Positions 6,208-14,578 of a stretch of 22,524 nt of DNA are shown piece by piece. Numbering within the stretch: position 1 is the stretch's first letter; every line of letters begins with the position of its first letter. Origin of the DNA: Dehalococcoidia bacterium UBA2588 (GTDB taxonomy: Bacteria; Chloroflexota; Dehalococcoidia; Lucifugimonadales; UBA3495); the NCBI GenBank assembly GCA_002339805.1, contig DDKW01000019.1, forward strand, positions 8,869 to 31,392. Direction: 5' to 3'. The translations under genes and the position numbers were made by a program. The notes beneath the pieces were generated by a model, which was given only the letters and a program-made list of their open reading frames with translations, did no database searches and was not told where the DNA came from.

Positions 6208-7029
6208 ATGCCTAATAACAATTCGAAAACCATATTAGACCAAATAGTTGATGCTAAAGTTGTGGAAGTATCCAAACAGAAAGAGCTTGTCCCGCAAAAT
6301 GTGCTGGAGGGCTCCATATCTCATGCTCTTCCTCCAGTGAGCATGTCAAAGGCGTTGTCACGAATTGATAACATAGCACTATTGGCAGAGATAAAAAAAG
6401 CGTCTCCTTCTAAAGGCTTATTATGTCCCGATTTCAACCATATTACCTTGGCCCACACATATGCTGCCAACGGAGCTTCTGGAATTTCGATTCTAACTGA
6501 TCCACGATTTCAAGGGGAATTACAGCATTTATACGATATCAAACAATCTGCTACAATCCAGTCTTTACCCGTTCTACGCAAAGATTTCATAATAGACGAA
6601 TACCAAATTTATGAATCTCGAGCCAATAATGCTGACTGTATTCTGTTAATAGTCGCTATATTATCACCAAATGAGTTAAAGACTTTACATAGTTTAGCCA
6701 ATAACCTCGGCATGGACGTGATTGTAGAAATCCATAACCAAGCCGAGCTTGACACTGCATTAAAGATGTCCCCTGCAATAATCGGAATTAATAACCGTGA
6801 TCTGAGGACCTTTGAAACTGACATAAATACCACTCTTAGACTATGCGAGAAAATTCCTGAAGACATTGTAGTTATAAGCGAAAGTGGCATAAACACTACT
6901 GGCCACATCAAAACTCTTTCAAAACACAATATCGATGCAATATTAGTTGGCGAAGCATTAGTAACAAGTAATGATATCCCGGCAAAAATAAAATCCTTGA
7001 TCTATCCATCGGATGCTCCAACATCATGA
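6208..7029 (+). CDS. trpC: Indole-3-glycerol-phosphate synthase
   Basis: This 273-residue TIM-barrel enzyme converts carboxyphenylaminodeoxyribulose phosphate to indole-glycerol phosphate. The family residues are in place: AEIKKASPSKG (60-70, catalytic Lys63), LRKDFIID (123-130, Lys125), the VEIHN strand (Glu174), GINNRDLRTF (193-202) and ISESGI (223-228). The N-terminal helix ILDQIVDAKVVEVSKQK is the IGPS extension. It is a monofunctional TrpC, not fused to TrpF. Its TGA stop overlaps the trpF ATG (ATGA), so the two are probably translationally coupled. Confidence 0.96.
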   Translation: MPNNNSKTILDQIVDAKVVEVSKQKELVPQNVLEGSISHALPPVSMSKALSRIDNIALLAEIKKASPSKGLLCPDFNHITLAHTYAANGASGISILTDPRFQGELQHLYDIKQSATIQSLPVLRKDFIIDEYQIYESRANNADCILLIVAILSPNELKTLHSLANNLGMDVIVEIHNQAELDTALKMSPAIIGINNRDLRTFETDINTTLRLCEKIPEDIVVISESGINTTGHIKTLSKHNIDAILVGEALVTSNDIPAKIKSLIYPSDAPTS

Positions 7030-7685
7030 CGGATATTAAAATATGTGGAATCAGAGATTATGATTCTGCGCTGGTTGCGAAACAACATGGTGCTTCTTAT
7101 CTTGGTTTTGTATTCCATGAAGCCAGTCCTAGATATATTGAACCTACTGAAGTCTCCAAGATAATAAAATCTCTAAAACATTGTTCAACTGGATCATCCA
7201 AATACGTGGGCTTATTCGTGGATAAAAGTGTCAAAGAAGTAATATCTATAGGGCACGAGTGCGATCTAGACATAATTCAATTATCTGGATCGGAACCTCC
7301 AGAATTCTGCGATATGATTCCTTTCCCTGTATTTAAAGTTATCCACGTCAAGCCTTCAGATCTACTTAAAGACATAGAACAGGCAATGGATATATACTTA
7401 AATCATGTTACTGAAGTTATATTGGATAATGGAGGAACCTCTTTACAGGGAGGTACTGGCCAAGCATTCAATTGGAACATAGCTAAACAACTTTCGGAAA
7501 AAGGGCATAACTTCATATTAGCTGGGGGGATTAACATCACTAATATTGCCCAGGCAATTAAAGATGTGAACCCTATGTGCCTAGATATTTCGAGTGGAGT
7601 TGAAACTGAAGGGGTTAAAGACCATAACAAAATTATGGAATTATTAAATCTAACTAAATCTGTACAAAAACAATACGAGGATTAA
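7026..7685 (+). CDS. trpF: Phosphoribosylanthranilate isomerase
   Basis: This 219-residue TIM-barrel isomerase carries out the step between TrpD and Trp[12 protein letters not shown] (5-15) holds the catalytic Cys7. [12 protein letters not shown] (27-38) is the typical GFIF.xSPR motif. VILDNGG (131-137) holds the general acid Asp134, and GGTGQAFNW (142-150), [10 protein letters not shown] (165-174) and LDISSGVET (186-194) form the phosphate site. The usual QLHGDE strand reads QLSGSE (85-90), a small departure from the consensus. The start overlaps trpC by four bases, and trpB follows after five bases. Confidence 0.95.
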   Translation: MTDIKICGIRDYDSALVAKQHGASYLGFVFHEASPRYIEPTEVSKIIKSLKHCSTGSSKYVGLFVDKSVKEVISIGHECDLDIIQLSGSEPPEFCDMIPFPVFKVIHVKPSDLLKDIEQAMDIYLNHVTEVILDNGGTSLQGGTGQAFNWNIAKQLSEKGHNFILAGGINITNIAQAIKDVNPMCLDISSGVETEGVKDHNKIMELLNLTKSVQKQYED

Positions 7686-7690
7686 CCCAC

Positions 7691-8893
7691 ATGACAGCCT
7701 TAAACACTAATTTACCTGATAACAATGGCAAATTTGGACAATTCGGAGGGCAATATGTCCCTGAAACCTTAATGGCGGCGTTAGAAGAAGTAGAATCTGC
7801 ATATAGCGCATTTACCAGCAATCCAAATTTACAAGAAAAACTCCAATCCTTACTACACAATTATTCTGGAAGACCCACCGCTTTATATTTCGCAGAAAAT
7901 TTAACTAATCAATGTGGTGGCGCCAAAATTTACCTGAAGCGAGAAGACTTAAACCATACAGGGGCTCATAAAATCAATAATGCCCTAGGGCAAGCTCTAT
8001 TAGCTAAAGAGCTGGGGAAAACCAGGGTTATAGCAGAAACAGGAGCTGGCCAACACGGAGTAGCTACAGCTACAGCTTGCGCTATGATGGGCATCGATTG
8101 CGACATATATATGGGAGAAGAAGACATTGAAAGACAGGCCCTAAATGTCTATCGCATGAAACTATTGAAAGCAAACGTAATTCCAGTAACCTCAGGCACC
8201 AAGACATTGAAAGACGCAATAAATGAAGCAATCAGGGATTGGGTAACCAATGTAGAAACTACACACTACTTAATTGGAAGCGCTATAGGGCCTCATCCCT
8301 ATCCAATGATTGTACGAGATTTCCAGTCAGTGATAGGGAAAGAAGCCAGAGCACAAATATTAGATTTAGAGAATCGTCTACCTACACATGTGATTGCATG
8401 CGTAGGTGGTGGGAGTAATGCAATCGGCATGTTCTATGACTTCATACAGGACAAAGAAGTCAAATTGATTGGAGTGGAAGCTGGAGGAACCGAAATAAGC
8501 CCATTAAAGCATTCCTCCACCCTAACTGCCGGAACACCCGGTGTTCTACACGGTACTATGTCTTATCTATTACAGGACGGTGATGGTCAAGTGATAGGGA
8601 CCCATAGCATATCTGCGGGCTTAGATTATCCAGGGGTAGGCCCAGAACACAGTTACTTAAAAGATACTGAAAGAGCTCAATACGTATCGGTAAATGATGA
8701 AGAGGCACTAAAAGGATTTCACAAATTATCAGAAGTGGAAGGAATAATCCCCGCTCTTGAAACTGCCCATGCAATTTCCTACGCTTGTGACCTAGCTGGC
8801 AACCTGACGACCGAAGATATCATAATCATATGTTTAAGTGGCCGAGGCGATAAAGATATATCAATAGTATCTGAACGCGAGTCAATATTTTAG
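7691..8893 (+). CDS. trpB: Tryptophan synthase beta chain (TrpB1 type)
   Basis: This 400-residue PLP enzyme condenses indole with serine. [14 protein letters not shown] (18-31) is the TrpB1 N-terminus. [14 protein letters not shown] (89-102) carries the PLP lysine, Lys94. [13 protein letters not shown] (115-127) contains the catalytic Glu116, and [12 protein letters not shown] (237-248) binds the PLP phosphate. The [11 protein letters not shown] and [10 protein letters not shown] segments are also standard. TrpB1 enzymes normally work with a TrpA partner, yet trpA is not adjacent: an SDR gene follows. A GAGG Shine-Dalgarno precedes the ATG, and the gene is five bases after trpF. A hairpin lies just beyond the stop. 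Confidence 0.97.
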   Translation: MTALNTNLPDNNGKFGQFGGQYVPETLMAALEEVESAYSAFTSNPNLQEKLQSLLHNYSGRPTALYFAENLTNQCGGAKIYLKREDLNHTGAHKINNALGQALLAKELGKTRVIAETGAGQHGVATATACAMMGIDCDIYMGEEDIERQALNVYRMKLLKANVIPVTSGTKTLKDAINEAIRDWVTNVETTHYLIGSAIGPHPYPMIVRDFQSVIGKEARAQILDLENRLPTHVIACVGGGSNAIGMFYDFIQDKEVKLIGVEAGGTEISPLKHSSTLTAGTPGVLHGTMSYLLQDGDGQVIGTHSISAGLDYPGVGPEHSYLKDTERAQYVSVNDEEALKGFHKLSEVEGIIPALETAHAISYACDLAGNLTTEDIIIICLSGRGDKDISIVSERESIF

Positions 8894-8901
8894 TGTTTAT
8901 A

Positions 8902-8933
8902 AGTAGTACCATTTGAATCCAAATGAGACTACT
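8902..8933 (+). terminator. Hairpin after trpB, possible transcript end
   Basis: Two nested inverted repeats (AGTAGT/ACTACT and CATTTG/CAAATG, 4-base loop, separated by an AC/AG bulge) lie eight bases past the trpB stop. No T-tract follows, so it is a weak intrinsic terminator at best, and may be a 3' stabilising stem. Confidence 0.4.
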
Positions 8934-8941
8934 ATTAAGAA

Positions 8942-8947
8942 TATAAT
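8942..8947 (+). promoter_or_regulatory. Candidate -10 element for the SDR gene
   Basis: A perfect TATAAT sits 29 bases upstream of the SDR ATG, beyond the hairpin that follows trpB. No good -35 is found at 16-18 bases. An AGAGGAG Shine-Dalgarno lies between it and the start codon. Position alone suggests a separate promoter for the SDR and aminotransferase genes. Confidence 0.3.
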
Positions 8948-8976
8948 TCTACAGAAACGCAATAGAGGAGCATAGT

Positions 8977-9768
8977 ATGGATTTAGGATTAACAGATAAA
9001 GTAGCTATTATCACAGGAGCAAGCGATGGTATAGGAAAAGCCGCCGCCAGAAGAATCTCATCTGAAGGCGGGACAGTCCTAATTATTGCAAGAACGGAAT
9101 CTACCCTTAACGCTGCCGCAGACGAACTTAGTCAAAATTCAAAAGGTCTTGTAGTACCTGTAATCGGGGACGTCTGCGATCCCGAACTCCCTGAAAAAGT
9201 AGTAAAAGAGGCAATGGAAAAATTTGGAAGAATTGATATATTGGTAAATAATGCCGGTCGATCAATGGCTAAACATTTTGATTCAGTCAGCGACCTAGAT
9301 TGGGAAGAAGATTTCGACCTGAAAGTTTGGGGAGCCGTCAGGCTTATCAGAGCTGTAATCCCTGAAATGCGTAAAAACAACGGTGGCCGAATCATCAACG
9401 TTACCAACTTAGGAGGAAGGACTCCAGGCCCTTCTTCAATGCCAACATCTATATCAAGAGCCACCGGAATAGCTATAACTAAAGCATTATCTAAAGATCT
9501 AGCATCTGACAATATACTTGTAAACACAGTGTGTATCGGACTAGTCAAAAGCGGTCAGCACGATCGAAGGTATGAGGCTTTAGACAAAGAAGAATACAAC
9601 TTAACACTAGATGAATACTATGCACAACTGGGGCAGCGAGTACCAATTGGTAGGGTTGCTGAATCTGAAGAAGCAGGTGATGTTATCGCATTTCTAGCTT
9701 CAGAAAGAGCCAGTTACTTAACCGGTATAGCAATCAATATAGATGGTGGAACGTCAGCCGTCCTATAA
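8977..9768 (+). CDS. SDR-family protein with a replaced catalytic tetrad
   Basis: This 263-residue Rossmann-fold protein of the short-chain dehydrogenase/reductase superfamily keeps the nucleotide site: TGASDGIG (13-20) and NNAG (91-94), with AINIDGGTSAV at the end. By alignment to FabG-like enzymes, the Asn-Ser-Tyr-Lys tetrad is replaced. FDLKVWG gives Lys116 for Asn, NVTNLGG gives Asn144 for Ser, and TSISRAT gives Thr157 for Tyr and Arg161 for Lys. The Ser-Tyr spacing of 13 is preserved, so this is substitution, not misalignment. SDR subfamilies lacking the tyrosine exist and are often annotated as 3-oxoacyl-ACP reductase. Its activity is unknown. It precedes the aminotransferase by 33 bases. 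Confidence 0.88.
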   Translation: MDLGLTDKVAIITGASDGIGKAAARRISSEGGTVLIIARTESTLNAAADELSQNSKGLVVPVIGDVCDPELPEKVVKEAMEKFGRIDILVNNAGRSMAKHFDSVSDLDWEEDFDLKVWGAVRLIRAVIPEMRKNNGGRIINVTNLGGRTPGPSSMPTSISRATGIAITKALSKDLASDNILVNTVCIGLVKSGQHDRRYEALDKEEYNLTLDEYYAQLGQRVPIGRVAESEEAGDVIAFLASERASYLTGIAINIDGGTSAVL

Positions 9769-9801
9769 CCCCCACAATAATATAATCGAGAGGAGAAATC
9801 G

Positions 9802-10989
9802 ATGACTGAATCCTACCAAAACGAGTTACAACCATCCCAAAGAGTGCTCCTAGGAGCTGGACCTAGTGGTGTTAATCCTAGAGTATTACAGGCAATGACT
9901 TTGCCTGTGATTGGTCATTTGGATCCTGAATTCTTCCAAGTAATGGATGAAGTATGCGTAATGCTTAGGAAGGTGTTTCAAACTGATAATTGGTTCACAT
10001 TACCCCTATCATCCACAGGCACAGGCGCCATGGAGGCTGCCTGTACCAACTTATTAGAACCAGGAAGCAAAATCATGATTTTCAAGAATGGCTATTTTGG
10101 TGTCAGACTCGCAGACATAGCAACGCGTTGCAGAGCAGAAGTAATATCCATAGATCTGGAATGGGGTAAAGCAGTCACACCAGATCTAGTAGAAGAACAC
10201 TTGAGCAAACACGATAACATAGACGTTGTAGGCATTGTTCATGCAGAAACTTCTACAGGGGCTTTATCTCCGATCCCTGAGATATCTGATTTAGTACACA
10301 AATCTGGCGCTCTACTTCTTGTAGATGCAGTCACATCATTAGGAGGGCACGATTTAAAGATCGATGAATGGGGAGTCGACGTTTGTTACAGTGGCACGCA
10401 AAAATGTATTGGCGCACCTCCCGGATTAGCCCCAATTACATTGGGAGACCGAGCCTTAGAACTAATCAGAAATCGCAAGTCAGATGTACAAAGTTTCTAT
10501 TTCAATTTAAAGGACATAGAAACGTATTGGAATGATAATAGAGCATACCACCATACTAGTCCTATCTCTATGACTTATGCTATACGAGAAGCTTTGCGAA
10601 TGTTACTAGAAGAAGGGCTAGAAAACAGAATAATAAGACACGACAAAGTAGCTTCTGGATTAAGAGCAGGACTCAATGCTCTAGGACTACAGTTACTTTC
10701 AGAACCTGAATATCAACTTAACCCTTTAACTGCTGTGCGAATCCCCGATGGAATAGCTGACACAGACATCCGTTCAAAACTTCTACGGGACTACAATATT
10801 GAAATTGGTGGAGGCCTTGGCGATTTGAGAGGAAAGATTTGGCGTATTGGACTCATGGGAGAAAACGCACGGGAGTCTATCGTATTTACCCTATTGTCAG
10901 CACTGGAAGAAAGCTTAGACAGCTTTGGGTATGAAGTGGCTTACGGAAGTAGCCTGTCAGCCGCACAACTTACTTACGCAAATTATTAG
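9802..10989 (+). CDS. Class V aminotransferase (alanine/serine-glyoxylate type)
   Basis: This 395-residue PLP aminotransferase of the AGXT/serine-pyruvate family opens with LLGAGPSGVNPRVLQAM (16-32), the fold-type I entry typical of alanine-glyoxylate transaminases. STGTGAMEAA (71-80) contacts PLP phosphate, VDAVTSLGG (174-182) has Asp175 for the pyridine nitrogen, and SGTQKCIGAPPG (197-208) holds the PLP lysine, Lys201. The likely reaction is glyoxylate plus alanine or serine giving glycine, but amino donor preference cannot be read directly. Length is usual. A strong GAGAGGAG Shine-Dalgarno sets the ATG. It converges on the FMN-dependent 2-hydroxyacid dehydrogenase gene with only 39 bases between stops. 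Confidence 0.93.
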   Translation: MTESYQNELQPSQRVLLGAGPSGVNPRVLQAMTLPVIGHLDPEFFQVMDEVCVMLRKVFQTDNWFTLPLSSTGTGAMEAACTNLLEPGSKIMIFKNGYFGVRLADIATRCRAEVISIDLEWGKAVTPDLVEEHLSKHDNIDVVGIVHAETSTGALSPIPEISDLVHKSGALLLVDAVTSLGGHDLKIDEWGVDVCYSGTQKCIGAPPGLAPITLGDRALELIRNRKSDVQSFYFNLKDIETYWNDNRAYHHTSPISMTYAIREALRMLLEEGLENRIIRHDKVASGLRAGLNALGLQLLSEPEYQLNPLTAVRIPDGIADTDIRSKLLRDYNIEIGGGLGDLRGKIWRIGLMGENARESIVFTLLSALEESLDSFGYEVAYGSSLSAAQLTYANY

Positions 10990-11028
10990 TGATACGGTCG
11001 TTTGCGCATAGAGCGGTATAGGGATAGG

Positions 11029-12183
11029 TTATTTGTACCTCACGTTATGTCTACCTAGCTCATTTACGTTTCGGCAACCCATTAATTTCATGCCTCTAAT
11101 GATTTCTTCGTGCATCAGAGTCATAGCTCTGTCTACGCCAGATTGCCCCGAAGCAGCTAGTGCGTACAGATACATCCTTCCACCCGAACACGCTTTAGCT
11201 CCTAATGACAAAGCTTTTAGCACATGGGTCCCTCTGCGAATACCACCGTCACAAATTACATCAATTTTATCTCCGACTGCATCAACAATTTCAGATAACT
11301 GATCGAATGGTGACCGAGATCCATCAAGTTGCCGACCGCCATGATTCGATACCATTATAGCGGTAGCTCCCACATCTACCGCTCTCTTAGCATCTTCAAC
11401 TGACATGATACCTTTTAAACACAACTGCTTATTCCATTGCTTTTGTATAGATTCAATAGTTCCCCAATTCATATTTTGATCTAACATTGAATTAAAATAT
11501 TCACCCACAGAAATGGTCACATCAGTACCTTGCTTGATATGGTCTTGCAGCTGCGGCAATTCAAATTTTTCTCGAAATAAATAATTTAATGTCCAACCTG
11601 GATGAAGAGCAAAACTACTCATACTTTTCAATGTTAATTTAGGGGGTGACGTAAATCCTGTACGATAATCTCTCTCGCGATTCCCTCCTACAATAGTGTC
11701 TACGGTTACTGCAATTGCGTCAAAATCATTTTCAATGCATTTTTCAATCATGCTATTATTCAAGCCTTGATCTTTATGTACGTAAAGTTGAAACATTTTA
11801 GGGCCACCATAATTTTTGGCGATTTCTTCTATGCTTACCGTACCTAAAGATGATATCCCAAAAAAAGTCCCAAATTTTTCAGCAACTTGAGCAACTGCTC
11901 TTTCCCCTTGATGATGAAATAATCTCTGAAGGGCAGTTGGAGAGAAAAAAAATGGCAGATTGATCGTGCTTCCCATAACAGAAACAGTAGTATCTATGGC
12001 TTCTACACCACGTAACACATTGGGAACCAAATCACATTTTTCAAAAGCTTGTGTGTTTCGAAGAAGTGTTGATTCATCATCCGAGCCTCCGTCTATATAG
12101 TGAAAAATCGGATAAGGTAAACGTTTCTTCGCAAGAGCCCTAAAATCCTTAGTGTTATGACATTTATATACTTTGTTAACCAT
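11029..12183 (-). CDS. FMN-dependent 2-hydroxyacid dehydrogenase/oxidase
   Basis: This is a 384-residue TIM-barrel flavoprotein of the glycolate oxidase/L-lactate dehydrogenase (LldD)/mandelate dehydrogenase family. FHYIDGGSDDE (27-37) carries the substrate-site Tyr29. FQLYVHKD (131-138) has the second Tyr134. LKGI (256-259) has the FMN-contacting Lys257, SNHGGRQLD (279-287) has the catalytic His281 and Arg284, and CDGGIRRG (311-318) with GGRMYLYAL (334-342) binds FMN phosphate. No membrane anchor is seen. Substrate could be glycolate, lactate or a larger hydroxyacid. Its opposite-strand neighbour is a glyoxylate-type aminotransferase, which would fit a glycolate oxidase role, but this is only context. 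Confidence 0.93.
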   Translation of the reverse strand: MVNKVYKCHNTKDFRALAKKRLPYPIFHYIDGGSDDESTLLRNTQAFEKCDLVPNVLRGVEAIDTTVSVMGSTINLPFFFSPTALQRLFHHQGERAVAQVAEKFGTFFGISSLGTVSIEEIAKNYGGPKMFQLYVHKDQGLNNSMIEKCIENDFDAIAVTVDTIVGGNRERDYRTGFTSPPKLTLKSMSSFALHPGWTLNYLFREKFELPQLQDHIKQGTDVTISVGEYFNSMLDQNMNWGTIESIQKQWNKQLCLKGIMSVEDAKRAVDVGATAIMVSNHGGRQLDGSRSPFDQLSEIVDAVGDKIDVICDGGIRRGTHVLKALSLGAKACSGGRMYLYALAASGQSGVDRAMTLMHEEIIRGMKLMGCRNVNELGRHNVRYK

Positions 12184-12359
12184 TCATTACCCCAGACTAT
12201 ATGTTTTTAACTTTTTGAGAGAACCACTGCTAGAAATCAACATATAATCCAACAGATCAATTTAGAAACCCCTATTCCCATCATTATTAAAATCTTAACA
12301 CATTATAAATTTACCAAAGCTTTTTACGTTGAAAATATAACCATATTCTAAACTTGCTT

Positions 12360-12406
12360 TGTTTGTCATTTTAGGTGAGTATATACAAATTAAAGTTTGA
12401 CAAACA
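12360..12406 (+). promoter_or_regulatory. Inverted repeat immediately before the leuB ribosome-binding site
   Basis: TGTTTGTCA (12360-12368) and TGACAAACA (12398-12406) form a perfect 9-bp inverted repeat separated by 29 bases. The right arm touches the GGAG Shine-Dalgarno (12407-12410) of the chosen leuB start. It could be an mRNA hairpin near the ribosome-binding site or a split operator. Function is inferred only from position. Confidence 0.35.
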
Positions 12407-12416
12407 GGAGTCCGGA

Positions 12417-13505
12417 ATGGAATTTGAAATTGCTGTATTACCAGGAGACGGAATAGGTCCAGAAGTAACTCAAGAGAGTGTAAAAATACTTAAAGTGATC
12501 GAAGTACAATTCGGCCATAAGTTTAATCTCACTTATGGCGATATCGGAGGTATTTCGATAGACAAAAACGGCACCGCTCTCACGGAAGAAGTCGAAGAAA
12601 TTATCTCAAATAGTGATGCGGTTTTGTTCGGTGCAGTAGGGGGACCCAAATGGGATGATCCAACTGCAAATATCCGGCCGGAAGATGGGCTACTTAAGAT
12701 GCGTGCAAATCTTGGGGCATTTGCCAATATCCGACCTGTCAAAGTATATCCTGATCTAGTCAACACAAGTGTATTAAAACCTGAAGTTTTAGACAATGTA
12801 GATATAGTCGTGGTAAGAGAATTAACTGGTGGTCTGTATTACGGCCAGCCCAAAGGTAGAGGAACACAAGATGGTTTTGAAACAGCTACAGACACATTAT
12901 TTTATACAGCTCCAGAAATTGAACGAGTGCTCCGAGTAGGCTTTGAACTCGCGAAAGGGAGAAGCAAAAAATTGGCTTCTATTGATAAAGCCAATGTTCT
13001 AGAAACCTCCAGACTATGGAGGCAAATCGCAACAGAACTCTCTTCTGAATATCCTGATGTTGAACTCGAGCACGTGCTAGTAGATGCATGCGCAATGCAG
13101 TTAGTGCAAAACCCTAGTAGATTCGATGTTATAGTAGCTGAAAATACATTTGGGGATATTCTCACAGATGAAGCAGCAATATTAACGGCTTCCATGGGGC
13201 TCTTGCCGTCTGCGAGCTTATCAGGGGTACCTCAAATCGGTAAAAAAACTACTGGGCTGTATGAACCTATTCACGGAACTGCACCAGACATAGCCGGACA
13301 AGGAATAGCAAACCCTACTGGTTCGATTTTAAGCACAGCACTGATGTTAAGGTATTCTCTGGGGCTTAATGAAGAAGCTATCACCATAGAAAAAGCGGTG
13401 GAACAAGCTATATCTGACGGCTTCAGAACAGCTGAATTAAACGGACCGGACATCAAATTACTGTCAACATCCGAATTCGCCGATCAGATCATAAAAAATG
13501 TCTAA
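12417..13505 (+). CDS. leuB: 3-isopropylmalate dehydrogenase
   Basis: This 362-residue NAD-dependent decarboxylating dehydrogenase of leucine biosynthesis includes LPGDGIGPE (8-16), FGAVGGPKWDDP, the LLKMRANLGAFANIRP substrate loop, RELTGGLYYGQPKGRG (catalytic Tyr near 141-142), IDKANVLE (Lys191), the metal aspartates in NTFGDILTDEA and the NAD loop GLYEPIHGTAPDIAGQGIAN. The TGGLYYGQPKG loop is leuB-like, not isocitrate dehydrogenase-like. The frame is open to a GTG at 12375, which would add 14 residues. The ATG at 12417 has GGAG seven bases upstream and gives the normal family N-terminus. No other leu gene is in the window. Confidence 0.95.
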   Translation: MEFEIAVLPGDGIGPEVTQESVKILKVIEVQFGHKFNLTYGDIGGISIDKNGTALTEEVEEIISNSDAVLFGAVGGPKWDDPTANIRPEDGLLKMRANLGAFANIRPVKVYPDLVNTSVLKPEVLDNVDIVVVRELTGGLYYGQPKGRGTQDGFETATDTLFYTAPEIERVLRVGFELAKGRSKKLASIDKANVLETSRLWRQIATELSSEYPDVELEHVLVDACAMQLVQNPSRFDVIVAENTFGDILTDEAAILTASMGLLPSASLSGVPQIGKKTTGLYEPIHGTAPDIAGQGIANPTGSILSTALMLRYSLGLNEEAITIEKAVEQAISDGFRTAELNGPDIKLLSTSEFADQIIKNV

Positions 13506-13523
13506 TATATATGCCTTAAATGA

Positions 13524-13553
13524 TTGAAACAACAAAAAGTTTCATATTAATAT
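13524..13553 (+). promoter_or_regulatory. Candidate promoter for the cation exchanger gene
   Basis: TTGAAA (13524-13529) and TAATAT (13548-13553) are 18 bases apart. Transcription would begin near 13560, about 20 bases before the GTG start. A short TGAAAC/GTTTCA inverted repeat overlaps the -35 and spacer. Confidence 0.35.
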
Positions 13554-13581
13554 ACAGTTTAATTAATTACTGGAATTAGAA

Positions 13582-14577
13582 GTGTCAGATTTAATAGTAG
13601 CAATTATAATATTTTTAGTTAGTGCTGGGGTCGTGGTATATTGCGGTACAAAATTAGCTGTATATGGGGACGCACTTGCAGAACTAACAGGATTAGGCAG
13701 ATTATTTGTAGGTAGTATTTTAGTCGCGTTGGCTACTTCTCTACCAGAATTGTCAACAAATATTTCAGCCGTATCACTAAACCCTCCCAATCCAGCAATT
13801 GCCATTGGTAATGTATTTGGCGCCAATATGATAAATCTATTTACTTTCGGTGCGGTTGCATTAGTTTTCGGAGGATCCAGATTCTTAGCCAATGTATCTT
13901 TGGAACAAAAGTACCTAGTATTCTTAGCTATTCTAATGACAGTGGTCGGCTTAATATTCATTTCAGTACCCCTAAATATAAGCGCATTTAACATAGGTTT
14001 ACCAGCCGGAATAATTCTGATTTTATATGTATTAGGAATGTGGTACATCTACACCAAAAGACCTGATGACGAAGATTCTGACTCTAATGAAATCCAAACA
14101 ACTTTAAGTTTAGCAAAGGCTTGGATGTGGTTCGGAATTGTATCCGCAGGCGTAGTGGTCGGAGGTATATTTCTAGCAATTAGTACAGACCAGATCGCAG
14201 ATATAACAGGAATATCCTCTGGTGTGTTAGGGATCATTGCAGTATCCATTGTCACTACTATGCCCGAAGCCTCGGCTACGATAGCTGCTGCACGCATGAA
14301 AGCTTACGATTTAGGAGTTGCAGGGCTCTTTGGTAGCTGCGTTTTTAACGTGACAATTATAGGTTACGCGGATATTTTCTATAGAGACGGAATAATCACT
14401 ACCCAAGGAGAGCCAACCCACCAAATTGCCGGGGCCGTAGCCGTGGGACTAATGCTAATTGGGTTGGTCGTTATTCTTGGTAAAAACAAATTACCCAAAC
14501 CACTTCTTACCATAGGTGTAGCAGGAATAGTTGTAGTCTACATTGTAGGAGCGATTTTGGTTGCGACCAACGGATAA
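13582..14577 (+). CDS. CaCA-family sodium/calcium-type cation exchanger
   Basis: This 331-residue integral membrane protein has about ten hydrophobic helices in two homologous halves. Alpha-1 contains GSILVALATSLPELSTN (44-60) with Glu56 and GNVFGANMINL. Alpha-2 contains IIAVSIVTTMPEASAT (Glu229) and LFGSCVFNV. These inverted alpha repeats with the conserved acidic residue define the Ca2+:cation antiporter superfamily (YrbG/NCX-like), so exchange of Ca2+ for Na+ or H+ is likely. A hydrophilic acidic loop (about 154-170, RPDDEDSDSNE) separates the halves. The start is a GTG with a weak Shine-Dalgarno. It converges with the JAMM gene, one base apart. Confidence 0.92.
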   Translation: MSDLIVAIIIFLVSAGVVVYCGTKLAVYGDALAELTGLGRLFVGSILVALATSLPELSTNISAVSLNPPNPAIAIGNVFGANMINLFTFGAVALVFGGSRFLANVSLEQKYLVFLAILMTVVGLIFISVPLNISAFNIGLPAGIILILYVLGMWYIYTKRPDDEDSDSNEIQTTLSLAKAWMWFGIVSAGVVVGGIFLAISTDQIADITGISSGVLGIIAVSIVTTMPEASATIAAARMKAYDLGVAGLFGSCVFNVTIIGYADIFYRDGIITTQGEPTHQIAGAVAVGLMLIGLVVILGKNKLPKPLLTIGVAGIVVVYIVGAILVATNG

Positions 14578-14578
14578 T

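Noticed and set aside
10990..11028. Bidirectional terminator between the convergent aminotransferase and hydroxyacid dehydrogenase genes
   Set aside because: Only an imperfect ATAC/GTAT repeat with mismatches is visible and there is no T-tract on either strand.
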